From assembly GCF_028912405.1 (NCBI RefSeq), contig NZ_JAKELO010000002.1, positions 310,001 through 374,000 of the forward strand: a stretch of 64,000 bases of DNA, given 5' to 3'. Position 1 is the first letter of the stretch, and every line of letters starts with the position of its first letter. The translations under genes and the position numbers were made by a program. The notes below the pieces were generated by a model. That model did not search any database. It was not told the origin of the DNA and saw nothing but the letters and a program-made list of their open reading frames with translations. Shown piece by piece: positions 9,883 to 19,239 of the stretch. This DNA comes from Methanogenium marinum. GTDB lineage: Archaea > Halobacteriota > Methanomicrobia > Methanomicrobiales > Methanomicrobiaceae.

Positions 9883-10226
9883 AAACCACCCACAGGATTG
9901 GGTTCAGGCATTGTTCCTCTCGCATATGCAGTGTTCCCGGGCATTCTGTATCTGTCCCGGGAAACAGGATGTGGACAGAATGCCAAAAAACATATGCCAT
10001 GGATGAGAGGGGAGGAATAATTATTGATACGTAATCATTCACACATTCGTGAAGACCCCATGCTATACCATCTTACCAGAGACAAGACGAACGGAGATTT
10101 CTTACAATCACAAAAAATACGGCCAAATTATCCCTTAAATCCACATTAATCCACTAAAACACAGGAATATGCAATTGTCACCGGTAGGGTTATTAATTGA
10201 CTGGACAAAGGCAGATATGAGGGAAT
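9883..10226. other. Intergenic region without a recognisable gene
   Basis: Short overlapping frames exist on both strands but none looks coding. AT-rich sequence from about 10120 to 10210 probably holds the promoter of the plus-strand coiled-coil gene, which also has a purine-rich GAGGGA ribosome site just before its ATG. Confidence 0.4.
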
Positions 10227-11030
10227 ATGCCGTTCATTTACTATGGTCAGGGTGTGTCCGGATATTATGGGGACTTTCTTGAGCGCCTGATGTCTCATCT
10301 CGCTCTTGAGGGAACTGAAATTATCGGAGAGTCACGCCGGGAAGAATCCGCACGGATGAGTGTCCGCCGGACCGGGGAGGAAGGTGAGCTTGAAATCAGA
10401 GCAGACGGGGAGAATGTCAAAATCATATATACCGTCACCCAGGAAAAACAGGGGGGAAAACGGGAGGTAAAACGCGGGCTGATGGGGGCCATTGCCGGGG
10501 CAGGGCTTGGAAGCATCCTCGGCGGTGTCCTCAACCGCGACAGGAAAGGCATCGACGATGCCGCCAGCGGTGCCCTGGGGGGGGCGGCCGCTGGCGGGGC
10601 ATATGAGGCATACCATGTGTCTGAGGACTCCCATCAAGAGAGAACCGCCTTTGCCGCTCTTCTTGCAGAGAAAGTCAAAGAAGTGGAAGATGAGCTCCAG
10701 TATACCATAGAGGGACACGAAAAGGAAAAAGAGGCACTCCATGAGCACAGCCGTGAGAGAAAGACCGAAGAGCAGGAGAAAGAAGAGGAGATGAGAACGT
10801 CCCTCGAGGATACCTGCGGGGATCTCCTCGCCCTCCGGGAAGAGGTCGACATCCTCGAAGAAGAGGGGCAGAATGTCGGGAAGGCAAAGAGCCGTGCAGA
10901 ACGTGCGGAAAAACTCTATCATGAGGCAGAAGAGGCATGTGATGCCAGGGAATATTCAAAATCCCGGACAAAACTGAAGGCCACCGTCTCGATGATCGAG
11001 AGTGCGCAGACGATGCTCAGCGAGGAGTAA
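10227..11030 (+). CDS. Glycine-zipper and coiled-coil protein of unknown function
   Basis: A 267-residue protein in three parts. Residues 1-80 form a compact start (MPFIYYGQGVSGYYGDFLERL and following). Residues 83-128 are a glycine/alanine-rich zipper (GLMGAIAGAGLGSILGGVL, then ASGALGGAAAGGA) like membrane-inserting glycine-zipper domains. From about residue 140 a highly charged Glu/Lys/Arg helix is predicted to form a coiled coil. No signal peptide. Similar glycine-zipper architectures occur in membrane-associated or stress proteins, but no function is assigned here. Confidence 0.75.
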   Translation: MPFIYYGQGVSGYYGDFLERLMSHLALEGTEIIGESRREESARMSVRRTGEEGELEIRADGENVKIIYTVTQEKQGGKREVKRGLMGAIAGAGLGSILGGVLNRDRKGIDDAASGALGGAAAGGAYEAYHVSEDSHQERTAFAALLAEKVKEVEDELQYTIEGHEKEKEALHEHSRERKTEEQEKEEEMRTSLEDTCGDLLALREEVDILEEEGQNVGKAKSRAERAEKLYHEAEEACDAREYSKSRTKLKATVSMIESAQTMLSEE

Positions 11031-11545
11031 TCCTCTCTTTTTTGTGTGCAATGTGACCAAAATTGTGTTTGGCCCATATCCCTCAGGATAGAGCGGCCAA
11101 ACAACCCTTATCCCGACAACGGGAGAGTGGTTCCGGTTTCATGCACCTTTTTTCCGGACATATCCACACGATTTTATTTGTGAAAATATGTCAGCAAATC
11201 CAAATTCATTTTAGGGCATATATTTCATTGATTGTTAAGATTGCCTTCTGAGCGCCTCAGTAAATCCCGTACAAGAGAGAGGTATTCATCCACCTTCTCA
11301 ATATGGTGCATATGGAAGACATCCTCAAATATTACCAGATATCCGGGCAGATAGTCAGGTAATCGGGTAATCATAAAAATAGATCATTTGTACTGAGGAA
11401 AAATCTCCAGAAATGGTGATGGTGAAGACAAATATTCTTCAGCAGTGGTGTGTTCTCTCCGATGCAAAAAGCAGAACGTCAGGCCAATGACCATATTTCC
11501 TTTCAAAATTCCCGGATATATTCACCACAGGAGATCGGGAGCAAC
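11031..11545. other. Intergenic region with one possible small gene
   Basis: Apart from the 49-residue minus-strand frame at 11225-11374 nothing coding is evident. The sequence is AT-rich from 11140 to 11420. Confidence 0.4.
11225..11374 (-). CDS. Possible 49-residue small protein
   Basis: The frame starts MITRLPDYLPGYLVIF and continues with an amphipathic, charged C-terminal helix (VDEYLSLVRDLLRR). Composition is protein-like for so AT-rich a stretch. There is no clear Shine-Dalgarno site; a T-rich run precedes the ATG. An in-frame stop lies four codons upstream, so this may be the remnant of a longer gene. Confidence 0.3.
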   Translation of the reverse strand: MITRLPDYLPGYLVIFEDVFHMHHIEKVDEYLSLVRDLLRRSEGNLNNQ

Positions 11546-11926
11546 CTATTCCCTACCGGCCGCGGCCACCGCCACCGCCTCTGCTGCGGCATCCCGGAAT
11601 GCCCGCGAAACATTCCCCGGCCCGAGTTTAATCCCGCCAAAAATGCGTGAGACAACAATCATATGTGACGCGAGCTCTTCCCGCTGCAGGAGATAAAGAA
11701 GCACCATCCCCGGCCGTCCCACCTCACCGTCACTCCCAAATGGTTCGAGGAGACCTTCCGGCAGATTCAGCCGGGCGGCATAACAGTGGTGTGCGGCCTT
11801 GCGGTACTTCTTTCGGTGCATCTCCCGGACGTCAGCAATATCCTCAACTGACGTTATCCGGTAGAGGTGAGCATAAAACCGGGACTTTTTTACCACGAGG
11901 AGCACCGCACCCTCTTCTTCCCACAT
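11546..11926 (-). CDS. YigZ/IMPACT N-terminal domain (UPF0029) protein
   Basis: A 126-residue protein matching the N-terminal domain of the YigZ/IMPACT family: KSRFYAHL near residue 14, HHCYAARL in the middle, SDGEVGRPG in place of the usual DGEPxGTAG, and RIFGGIKLGPGNVSRAF corresponding to the conserved RYFGGIKLG segment. The C-terminal domain of full-length YigZ (about 200 residues) is missing, as in other short archaeal members. The family is linked to translation control in eukaryotes; the archaeal role is unknown. It follows the ABC-class ATPase by 1 bp and is probably co-transcribed. Confidence 0.85.
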   Translation of the reverse strand: MWEEEGAVLLVVKKSRFYAHLYRITSVEDIADVREMHRKKYRKAAHHCYAARLNLPEGLLEPFGSDGEVGRPGMVLLYLLQREELASHMIVVSRIFGGIKLGPGNVSRAFRDAAAEAVAVAAAGRE

Positions 11927-11927
11927 C

Positions 11928-13652
11928 CTAATGCTCCAACTGTCTCGCTGAAAGCGTTCTCATGCGGTTGATTGCCATCAGGAGTTCATGGGAGCGAAAC
12001 GCCGCATAATCCCCCCGTTTACGTGAAGACAGCACATCAAGCCCCTCTGTTTCAATATCCTTCATCACCCGTTCAGCCACCTCTGCAGCGGTGGCAGACC
12101 CGTTCATGTAGCGGACAGCATACCATATGGCATCCGCAATCGCACGGGTCTGGCTCTCAGATACTATCTGTTCCACTGCCGAGCAGTCGATATCAGTCGT
12201 CCCGAAGACAATCGTTCCAATGCCTCGGGCCTGAATCCGCACATCCCTCTTTCCTTTGGCAGGGGAGAAGGAACGGGCATCATATATTCGTTCATGAAAG
12301 TGGGGAAAGGGCTGATCGGTCTCAGAAATACGTCCAGTCGGATTTTCTGTTGCCACCTCCCGGGCCTCCTCAGTGATCAGATACGGCCGGTAGGCATCCA
12401 TGCAGATGACCGTGTCTGCTACATCCAGATAGTCACCCGAACCACCGATGACAATCACCGAGGAAACACCAAATTCCGTCGAAAGCTCACGCACCCGGTC
12501 GATATACGGGGTAATCGGCTCATGCTCCTTTACGACAAGGGCCTGCATCCGGCGGTCACGGATCATGAAGTTTGTGGCACTCGTGTCCTCATCAATACAG
12601 AAGAGGCGGGCGCCGGCTTCGAGAGCCTCCATGATATTGGCCGCCTGCGACGTGCTGCCGCTCGCATCCTCTGAAGAGAAGGAACGGGTATCTTTTCCGC
12701 CGGGAATGCCGGTGATAAAGGGGGAGATATCCACTGCCTCCACCCGCCGCCCGTCTTCGGCACGAATCTTCACTGATGCTGGGTCACTCACCACATACTC
12801 ACGCCCGTCGCCGGGGATGTGGGTATACACTCCCGCCGTGAGGGCATCAAGGAGTGTGGATTTGCCGTGGTATCCACCGCCCACAATAAGGGTCACACCT
12901 GCAGGGATTCCCATTCCGATGAGGGGGCCTGCATTCGGGACATTGATTGTTACCCGCAGGAGGGGTGGGGTGGCAAACGGCACCACATCACCCGAATTCA
13001 TGGGCCGGTCAGAGGCCCCGCTCTCCCGCGGCAGCACAGCACCGTCTGCAACAAAGGCGACAAGATTCATCCCCTTCAGCTCACCACGAAGGACATCCGC
13101 ATCCTCTGCCACCCCAATATGATGATACAGGTGAGACATGTCATGAGCATGTGCAACCAGAGACGCCGCAACAATCGCCGGCAAACGCTCAAAAAATACT
13201 TTTTCAGCCTCCCGCCCGGCAATCCTGCGCCCAAAAGCGGGCAGTCCCACAACACAGCGCCCTTCAACGCCGGCATCACTGATATGAACCGATGTACGCT
13301 CCAGAATCTCCTGCCCGGGTTCATCCATTGCGATAAGGCCGCTCTTCCCGCTGCCGGACCGGCCACTGCTTTTCCCTGCAGCCTGACAGAAGGCCCGGGT
13401 GAGATAATCACAGAGTCCCCGGCGGCGTGGGGCCGTATCCCACATATCGGAGGCAAACCCTGCCGTTGCAGAATCAACCAGAACCCGCACACGGGATGGT
13501 GACGCGAACGGATCTTTCTGCACATGATCAATACAGAGCACAAAAGTATCAAACCGGTATTGGCCCCTGATGTCACCATAATACCCGTAGCCCTTTCCAT
13601 CAATCCGGCGAAGAAGGGAGCGAAGCGTTTCTGCAGGCTGAATCACTGTCAT
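11928..13652 (-). CDS. Predicted ATPase of the ABC class (ABC_ATPase family, MRB1590-like)
   Basis: From the ATG at 13652 the protein has 574 residues; the frame also has a TTG two codons earlier. Walker A is GGGYHGKSTLL about midway, and a Walker-B-like LFCIDEDTSATNFMIRDRRMQ segment follows. The N-terminal RRIDGKGYGYYGDIRG and the VGLPAFGRRIAG stretch are typical of this stand-alone family, which lacks membrane domains. The trypanosome homologue MRB1590 acts in mitochondrial RNA editing and binds RNA; the archaeal substrate is unknown. Head of a two-gene unit with the YigZ-like gene. Confidence 0.88.
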   Translation of the reverse strand: MTVIQPAETLRSLLRRIDGKGYGYYGDIRGQYRFDTFVLCIDHVQKDPFASPSRVRVLVDSATAGFASDMWDTAPRRRGLCDYLTRAFCQAAGKSSGRSGSGKSGLIAMDEPGQEILERTSVHISDAGVEGRCVVGLPAFGRRIAGREAEKVFFERLPAIVAASLVAHAHDMSHLYHHIGVAEDADVLRGELKGMNLVAFVADGAVLPRESGASDRPMNSGDVVPFATPPLLRVTINVPNAGPLIGMGIPAGVTLIVGGGYHGKSTLLDALTAGVYTHIPGDGREYVVSDPASVKIRAEDGRRVEAVDISPFITGIPGGKDTRSFSSEDASGSTSQAANIMEALEAGARLFCIDEDTSATNFMIRDRRMQALVVKEHEPITPYIDRVRELSTEFGVSSVIVIGGSGDYLDVADTVICMDAYRPYLITEEAREVATENPTGRISETDQPFPHFHERIYDARSFSPAKGKRDVRIQARGIGTIVFGTTDIDCSAVEQIVSESQTRAIADAIWYAVRYMNGSATAAEVAERVMKDIETEGLDVLSSRKRGDYAAFRSHELLMAINRMRTLSARQLEH

Positions 13653-13776
13653 ATACAAAAAATAGTTGTCAGGAGGAACAATAAGGACTTTCGTCTTCAG
13701 GCATCCCTGTCATGAGCAGTCTGAGTGGAGCATGCAGAATGCAGACAAGAAGAGAGAGAAACAGTATATATCTCTT

Positions 13777-14862
13777 TCACCGGGGCATCACGTGGACTGC
13801 TTCAGGATTGAAAGAGACACGGACATGGTCTCCCGGCTTTACTTTCACCCGGTCAGCAAACCGCCAGCTGACGACCAGCTCCAGCAAAATTCCACAGTCA
13901 ACCATCACATGATGCCGCGGCCCAACGAGAGCAATTCCGGTGACCGTTCCCCTGAGGTGGTTTCTTATGTTGTCCGTATGCCCCTCATACGCTACTTTCA
14001 TATGGAGGTGCATATCTTCCGTACGGATGCACCAGGTGACGGTGTCACCAACTGAAAACAGTGTTTCTCCGTATATTTCTGTAGTACCGGACCGGATTAC
14101 CGCCGTCCCGGCATCATTCTTCCTGATTTCACCATCAAATACATTCTCAAACCCGACAAACCGGGCGATATCCCCGTTTGCAGGCAGGGTAAAGATCTCT
14201 TTCGGGGTCCCCGCCTGCATGATTCTCCCATTCATCATCACCCCGATACGGTCCCCCATCCGCTGGCCCTGCAGCATATCATGGGTGTTCATAATGATGG
14301 TGGTATTGTAGGTATCACGGGTATAATGGATGATTTCCTCAATCTTTTCGGTGGTGATTGGATCAACATTTGACGTCGGTTCATCAAGGAGAATAATCTC
14401 AGGCCGGGTAACCATGGTGCGGGCAAAGGCAACACGCTGTTTTTCCCCGCCGGAAAGACTGCGGGCAACCCTCTTCTCATATCCTTCAAGCCCAACCTCA
14501 CGGAGTGTCTGTGAAACCCGTTCGTGCATATCTCTGGAAGATATTTTTCGAAACCGCAGGCCGTATGCCACATTCTCAAAGACCGTCCCCTGAAATATTG
14601 CAGGATTCTGAAAGACCATCCCTATCTTTTTTCGGATATCGTGGTGGCGGGAGTCTCCATTGCTGTAAAGCGACTCATCTCTGATTTTTATATCCCCGGA
14701 TGTAGGAATTTCAAGAGTGTCAATCGTTCTGAGCAGCGTGGATTTTCCCTGCCCTGAGGGACCAATGATGACAAATATTTCACCTTCAGACACATTGAGG
14801 TTTACCCCACGCAGTACCTGGGTGCTTCCAAAATCCTTCTTCAGGTTATCGACAGTGATCAT
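13777..14862 (-). CDS. tupC: Tungstate ABC transporter ATP-binding protein
   Basis: ATPase subunit of 361 residues: Walker A GPSGQGKST near residue 33, signature LSGGEKQ near residue 140, Walker B IILLDEPTSNVDP, and the H-loop TMIMNTHD-like stretch. After residue 240 a C-terminal regulatory TOBE/MOP-like domain is expected from length and from the oxyanion-transporter context. It is the last gene of tupA-tupB-tupC, 7 bp downstream of tupB. Molybdate or sulfate transport is possible, but the binding protein is TupA-like. Confidence 0.9.
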   Translation of the reverse strand: MITVDNLKKDFGSTQVLRGVNLNVSEGEIFVIIGPSGQGKSTLLRTIDTLEIPTSGDIKIRDESLYSNGDSRHHDIRKKIGMVFQNPAIFQGTVFENVAYGLRFRKISSRDMHERVSQTLREVGLEGYEKRVARSLSGGEKQRVAFARTMVTRPEIILLDEPTSNVDPITTEKIEEIIHYTRDTYNTTIIMNTHDMLQGQRMGDRIGVMMNGRIMQAGTPKEIFTLPANGDIARFVGFENVFDGEIRKNDAGTAVIRSGTTEIYGETLFSVGDTVTWCIRTEDMHLHMKVAYEGHTDNIRNHLRGTVTGIALVGPRHHVMVDCGILLELVVSWRFADRVKVKPGDHVRVSFNPEAVHVMPR

Positions 14863-14869
14863 GGGTATA

Positions 14870-15559
14870 TTAGTCCCCCCTCCGGATTGATGTCATGACA
14901 AAGTTCACGATAAGAGCGATAAATAAGAGAATGATTCCCAGTGCCATGGAGAGTTCAATATTTCCCATCGATGTCTCGAGTGAGATGGCCGTTGTGAGAA
15001 TCCGGGTAAATCCCTTAATATTTCCACCGATTATGATTGCTGCCCCCACTTCTGAGATGGCCCGCCCGAACGCCATTGCAATCGCAGCGTATATCACAAA
15101 CCGGACTTCCCGGAGAATCGAGACCAGAAACTGCATATAATCAGCACCCAGCGAGATGATGGTGTCTTTTACAATCGGATCAAGGGATGTGACAGCAGAG
15201 TAGGTGAGTCCCACAAGAATTGGTATTACAAGAATGACCTGCCCGATGATCATGCCCGCAGGAGTAAATAAGAGACCCAGAAACCCTAACGGCCCCTGAC
15301 GGGAGAGCATGAGAAATACCAGAAGACCAATGAGCACCGTCGGCAGGGCATAGAGCGTATGGATGAGATTAACAATACTTGTTTTTCCCCGGAAATCATG
15401 AAATGCCAGATACAGCGCAAGAGGAATTGAGATGACAGATGCGATGAGCGTAGCGGTAAACGTGATATAGATGCTTCTGAATGCGATTTCATATACTTCC
15501 GGATTGAGCGTCACAACGAGGGTGACTGCCGTTATAAATCCGTCAATAATCTCACTCAG
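14870..15559 (-). CDS. tupB: Tungstate ABC transporter permease, probable non-AUG start
   Basis: Inner-membrane permease with five or so hydrophobic segments and the EAA-type loop MAFGRAISEVGAAIIIGGN that docks the ATPase. The first conventional start is a GTG at 15514 (214 residues), which would remove part of the conserved N-terminus. The open frame runs further upstream with SEIIDGFITAVTLV, matching the usual TupB beginning. A GAGGTG ribosome site lies about 8 bases before an in-frame CTG at 15557-15559; starting there gives 229 residues, the usual size. No ATG, GTG or TTG exists between the upstream TAG and 15514. Confidence 0.82.
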   Translation of the reverse strand: MSEIIDGFITAVTLVVTLNPEVYEIAFRSIYITFTATLIASVISIPLALYLAFHDFRGKTSIVNLIHTLYALPTVLIGLLVFLMLSRQGPLGFLGLLFTPAGMIIGQVILVIPILVGLTYSAVTSLDPIVKDTIISLGADYMQFLVSILREVRFVIYAAIAMAFGRAISEVGAAIIIGGNIKGFTRILTTAISLETSMGNIELSMALGIILLFIALIVNFVMTSIRRGD

Positions 15560-15620
15560 AAATATCCACCTCTAGTCTCATTCATGCGTAAAAGAAGTTA
15601 AAGAATTCGTAAAAAAAGGG

Positions 15621-16622
15621 TTATGCAGGGATTGGATCCTCTGCTTCAGCCTGGCTGATACCCATTACTTCATAGTTTCCGAGTGACTCAAAGAAGAGCG
15701 GCTGACCATAGGTGTCAACACCAAATTCGCCGATGAACTCCTGTGTCTCCGGAGTAATAAGGAAATTGATCCATTCACGTGCCATGTCGCTGTTCACGTA
15801 GTCGTACATCTCAGGGTTGATCATCATTGCACTGTAGACATTCAGAAGAGAATCTCCCTCGTCAACAAGGGGCACCAGATCAAGGTCCGTCTTGTAGGAG
15901 AGGTATGTTCCGGAGTCAGAGAGTGTGTATGCCAGTTTCTCATTTGCATGAGTCAGTGTTGCACCCATTCCCTGGCCACCTTCAACATACCAGTCACCGA
16001 CGCCTTCAACGTCTGCAGTATAATTGTATCCTGCACTGGTCCAGATGGACTTCTCCTTGGAATGCGTTCCGGAGTTGTCACCACGTGAGATGAAGACCAC
16101 ATCAGCGTTTGTCGGTGCAGTTTCATAGATTGTTGTCAGTGCATCTTCCGGTGTCATGCCGGCAATACCTGCGGGGTCTGACTCGGGGCCTACAATCATG
16201 AAGTAATTGTATGCAATGCCGCGGCGGTTGATGCCATATCCCTCATCGATGAAGGTGTCTTCACGTGCGCGGTCATGAACCATCAGGACATCAACGTCTC
16301 CGCGCTGTCCGTACTCAAGTGCCTTGCCGGTACCTGCTGCAATTATTTGCAGAGTTACATCGTGGTTTTCTTCAAACCGCTCCTGGAGTGCCTCAAGAAG
16401 GCCGGTGTTATCCAGACTTGTTGTGGTTGCAATCTTTAAGAGTTCAGGATTTGCTGCCGTTGTTGTCCCTTCCGGCGCAGCTGTGCCTGCAGCGGTTGCT
16501 GCTGTGGTTTCAGTTGCCGTTGCTGCCGGAGTCGCAGTATCTGAGTCCGTCCCTGTGCATCCACAGATGAAGATTGCACTGAAGAGAACAAGTAAAACAA
16601 TAAAGGTTTTTTTAACGTCCAT
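15621..16622 (-). CDS. tupA: Tungstate-binding lipoprotein
   Basis: A 333-residue periplasm-side binding protein. Residues 1-22 are a lipoprotein signal with ICGC at the cleavage site (lipidated Cys22), then a Thr/Ala-rich linker to about residue 60. The mature domain starts IATTTSLDNTGLL, the oxyanion-binding TTTS signature of TupA, and contains AAGTGKALEYGQRGDVDVLMVHDR and FISRGDNSGTH, all typical of this family. Methanogens need tungstate for formylmethanofuran and formate dehydrogenases. First gene of the operon, controlled by the dyad and TATA box just upstream. Confidence 0.95.
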   Translation of the reverse strand: MDVKKTFIVLLVLFSAIFICGCTGTDSDTATPAATATETTAATAAGTAAPEGTTTAANPELLKIATTTSLDNTGLLEALQERFEENHDVTLQIIAAGTGKALEYGQRGDVDVLMVHDRAREDTFIDEGYGINRRGIAYNYFMIVGPESDPAGIAGMTPEDALTTIYETAPTNADVVFISRGDNSGTHSKEKSIWTSAGYNYTADVEGVGDWYVEGGQGMGATLTHANEKLAYTLSDSGTYLSYKTDLDLVPLVDEGDSLLNVYSAMMINPEMYDYVNSDMAREWINFLITPETQEFIGEFGVDTYGQPLFFESLGNYEVMGISQAEAEDPIPA

Positions 16623-16660
16623 GTTAATCCAAATTTAGATTAACTAATTTACCATATAAA
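16623..16660 (-). promoter_or_regulatory. tupA promoter with perfect dyad over the start region
   Basis: TATA box TTTATATG (minus strand) at 16653-16660 predicts a start of transcription near 16630. A perfect inverted repeat GTTAATC-N8-GATTAAC occupies 16623-16629 and 16638-16644, directly before the tupA ATG and over the predicted start site. This is the classic position of a repressor operator, plausibly for a tungstate/molybdate-responsive regulator not encoded here. Confidence 0.6.
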
Positions 16661-16699
16661 GATTGTCAAAAAGAAAGGATTATATAGAACATATGAGTA

Positions 16700-17179
16700 C
16701 TAAAGATTTTTTAATGCAACAATATCTGCCACTCCCGTGAGTTTCCAGATGTTTGAGCGCTCCTCATCGAGAATAGACTCAACCGGTTCTGACGGATCAT
16801 GACCGAACGCCGCAAGGATATTATGCGAGAGATGGTGATCACGAATCAGGTCTAAAAACATTTTCCGGACTTTCTTCTTTGCGATTGCATCCTCTTCCTG
16901 CACCAACCTTCCCTGCATGGTCACAAAGGTGTAACAGGACATATCCTCAGAGTAACGCTCCACCTCAACAGAGACATACGGACTCTTTTTGAAGAGATCG
17001 TTCTTTCTCCCGTACTTCGTTGAAAGGAAATAGAGGAAACGTCCATCAAACACGTACATAAATGGTGCAATGTAGGGATATTTCTCTCCCTGAAAAGCAA
17101 TTCTTGAAACGCATCCATCACGGATTATTTCGTCATATTCCTCTTTTTTCATCTGCGGAATTTTGATGATTTCCATCAT
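16700..17179 (-). CDS. Pyridoxamine 5'-phosphate oxidase-fold (flavin-binding split barrel) protein
   Basis: About 159 residues starting MMEIIKIPQM. A GAGGTG ribosome site lies just before the two adjacent ATGs (17179 and 17176). The YIAPFMYVFDGRFLYFLST segment and the following KNDLFKKSPYVSVEVE are typical of the small FMN-, F420- or heme-binding split-barrel proteins related to PNPOx. Such proteins are often annotated as nitroimidazole-resistance or flavin reductase-like. Cofactor and substrate unknown. Divergent from the pyrophosphatase. Confidence 0.8.
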   Translation of the reverse strand: MMEIIKIPQMKKEEYDEIIRDGCVSRIAFQGEKYPYIAPFMYVFDGRFLYFLSTKYGRKNDLFKKSPYVSVEVERYSEDMSCYTFVTMQGRLVQEEDAIAKKKVRKMFLDLIRDHHLSHNILAAFGHDPSEPVESILDEERSNIWKLTGVADIVALKNL

Positions 17180-17341
17180 ACACCTCACGACTTATACTTC
17201 GAAATTATGCATCCATAGCAATAAAGAGTTGCATTTAAATTCAAAACCCCGGAATTATGGTCCTCTCATGAACCCATCCACATAATACATATCTGTGTGC
17301 CGGTTAAATTACATTCAACGAACCTCTCCGGGGAGACGGGC

Positions 17342-18958
17342 ATGAACCAGGTTTACATCATTGGACACAAAAAACCAGACACAGACAGTATCTGCAGCGC
17401 TCTTGCATATGCAGCATACCTGAACAGAAAAGAGCCAGGCAAATACATTGCGGCACGTTGCGGGCCGATAAATCCGGAGACTGCCTTTGCACTGAAAAAA
17501 TTCGGTTTTAAATCACCGGAATACATGGAAAGCGTCGTCCCGATTGTATCGGATATGCCATTCACCTATACCATGAGTGCACCGGCGGATCTCCCTACAA
17601 TCGACATCGCAGATCTGATGACCACGCACGATGTGCGTAATTATCCGCTCACGGATGGGGAAGGACGATTTTTGGGCATTCTCAGTGAGTATGGTCTGGC
17701 ACGCACTTATGTCACCCGCCAGAAAATTGAACAACTCTCGTTTGCCCCAATCACTCTGGAAAATCTCAGCAAAATATTAAACGGCACCATTGTAGTTCCT
17801 TCTGAGGACCTCCTCGAGGGGAAGGTATACACCGCAATCGATGCCCTGCACGTCACCCTCTCACGGCTCCGGAAAAATGACATTGCAATTGTTGGTGACA
17901 ACGAACCCGTCCAGCTTGCCCTGATTGGAGCAGGCATCGCTGCCCTCATCGTTGCGGATAGTGCACCGGTAGGAGAACGGGCCATCCGGGACGCCAGCGA
18001 ACGGGGGGTTGCAGTCCTCTCAACCTCCCTCGACGCATTTGGTGTCGGAAAGATGATCAACCTCTCCCTTCCTGCACGCAATGTCATGGCAACCGACTGT
18101 CCCGTTATTACCCAGGACACAACAGTTGAGTATGCCAAACATCTGGTTTCGGAATCACGCTACCGGACGGCCTGCATTGTGGGTGAAGACAACCGGTATC
18201 TCGGTATGCTCTCGCGAAACACCTTCCTGCAGGAAGCGGCTAAACAGGTCATTCTTCTTGACCATAATGAATATGCCCAGGCAGTGGACGGCATTGAGTC
18301 GGCAGAGATTCTGGAGATAATCGACCACCACCGGATTGGCGCCATCACCACCCTCAGACCAATACGATTCTTTAACGACCCGGTTGGCTCAACCTGCACA
18401 ATCATTGCGGGAAAATACATGGAGTCAGGAACGGAACCCGACACCGCGACTGCAGGGATTCTCCTCTCCGGCATTCTCTCTGACACTCTCGTCCTGCGCC
18501 TCTCCACAACAACCGAACAGGACCATGCAGCGGTACGATATCTTGCAGATCTGACCGCAACTGACCCGGAGGAATACGGTACTGAACTTATAAGGAAAGC
18601 GATGGACTTTGGCGATGCTCCCGTGCGGGACCTTCTGACAGCCGACATGAAAGCCTATGAACTCTTCGGGAAGTCCATTGCCATCTCACAGGTGATGGTG
18701 CCAACCTATGAATTTCCGGTAATAAACGCTGAAGAAATTATGAAAGAGGCGGATTCCATCCGCTCAGCACAGAATCTCGACATGTTTCTGGCACTCTTTA
18801 CCAGTGTCTTTGAAGACGGAAGTATGGTCTTTGCATCGGCACCTGCTGCTGTTCTCGAAACTCTGGAGCTTGCACACAGTCCAGTAACGATGAAAGGAGT
18901 GATGTCACGCAAGAATGACTTCATCCCGTATCTCGGAACGTTGCTGAAAAATATCTGA
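17342..18958 (+). CDS. ppaC: Family II (manganese) inorganic pyrophosphatase with CBS and DRTGG domains
   Basis: Hydrolyses pyrophosphate, pulling biosynthetic reactions forward. From the ATG at 17342 the protein has 538 residues. GHKKPDTDS (residues 8-16) opens the DHH domain. An insert from about residue 60 to 300 holds two CBS halves (DVRNYPLTDGEGRFLGIL; CPVITQDTTVEYAKHLV) around a DRTGG domain. The catalytic core resumes with ILLDHNE and IDHH, and DHHA2 is at the C-terminus. Insert-bearing PPases are inhibited or activated by adenine nucleotides including diadenosine polyphosphates. The open frame extends 15 codons upstream, but homology begins at MNQVYIIGHKK. Confidence 0.95.
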   Translation: MNQVYIIGHKKPDTDSICSALAYAAYLNRKEPGKYIAARCGPINPETAFALKKFGFKSPEYMESVVPIVSDMPFTYTMSAPADLPTIDIADLMTTHDVRNYPLTDGEGRFLGILSEYGLARTYVTRQKIEQLSFAPITLENLSKILNGTIVVPSEDLLEGKVYTAIDALHVTLSRLRKNDIAIVGDNEPVQLALIGAGIAALIVADSAPVGERAIRDASERGVAVLSTSLDAFGVGKMINLSLPARNVMATDCPVITQDTTVEYAKHLVSESRYRTACIVGEDNRYLGMLSRNTFLQEAAKQVILLDHNEYAQAVDGIESAEILEIIDHHRIGAITTLRPIRFFNDPVGSTCTIIAGKYMESGTEPDTATAGILLSGILSDTLVLRLSTTTEQDHAAVRYLADLTATDPEEYGTELIRKAMDFGDAPVRDLLTADMKAYELFGKSIAISQVMVPTYEFPVINAEEIMKEADSIRSAQNLDMFLALFTSVFEDGSMVFASAPAAVLETLELAHSPVTMKGVMSRKNDFIPYLGTLLKNI

Positions 18959-18961
18959 ATG

Positions 18962-18968
18962 TTTTTTT
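18962..18968 (+). terminator. T-tract terminator after the pyrophosphatase gene
   Basis: Seven consecutive T residues begin 4 bases after the TGA. A second T-tract occurs near 19040. A small hairpin CCATCC-N5-GGATGG lies between them, around 18991-19007. Oligo-T runs are the usual archaeal termination signal. Confidence 0.5.
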
Positions 18969-19230
18969 CCAATTACAGTAAACGGACACCATCCAGAAAG
19001 GATGGAGAGAAAAAAAAACAGATCCAAACATTTTGACACTTTTTTTTGTTTTCTGGAAGGGTTCATATTCTGATTCGGGGATAACAAAACAGGATTACAG
19101 AACAAAATTACAAAACAGAATGGCTGAATGAGATACTACTGAACAGGATGACTGAACGATAGATTTCCACCTGTCACAAATGGATTCCAGGAGGGGACCT
19201 AACCCCATCATCCTGGTTCAGGAACCCCTC

Positions 19231-19236
19231 AAAAAA
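19231..19236 (-). terminator. T-tract terminator after the propeller gene
   Basis: Six T residues on the minus strand, three bases beyond the TAA. A GAGGGG/CCCCTC pair with a long loop follows. Confidence 0.4.
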
Positions 19237-19239
19237 TGA

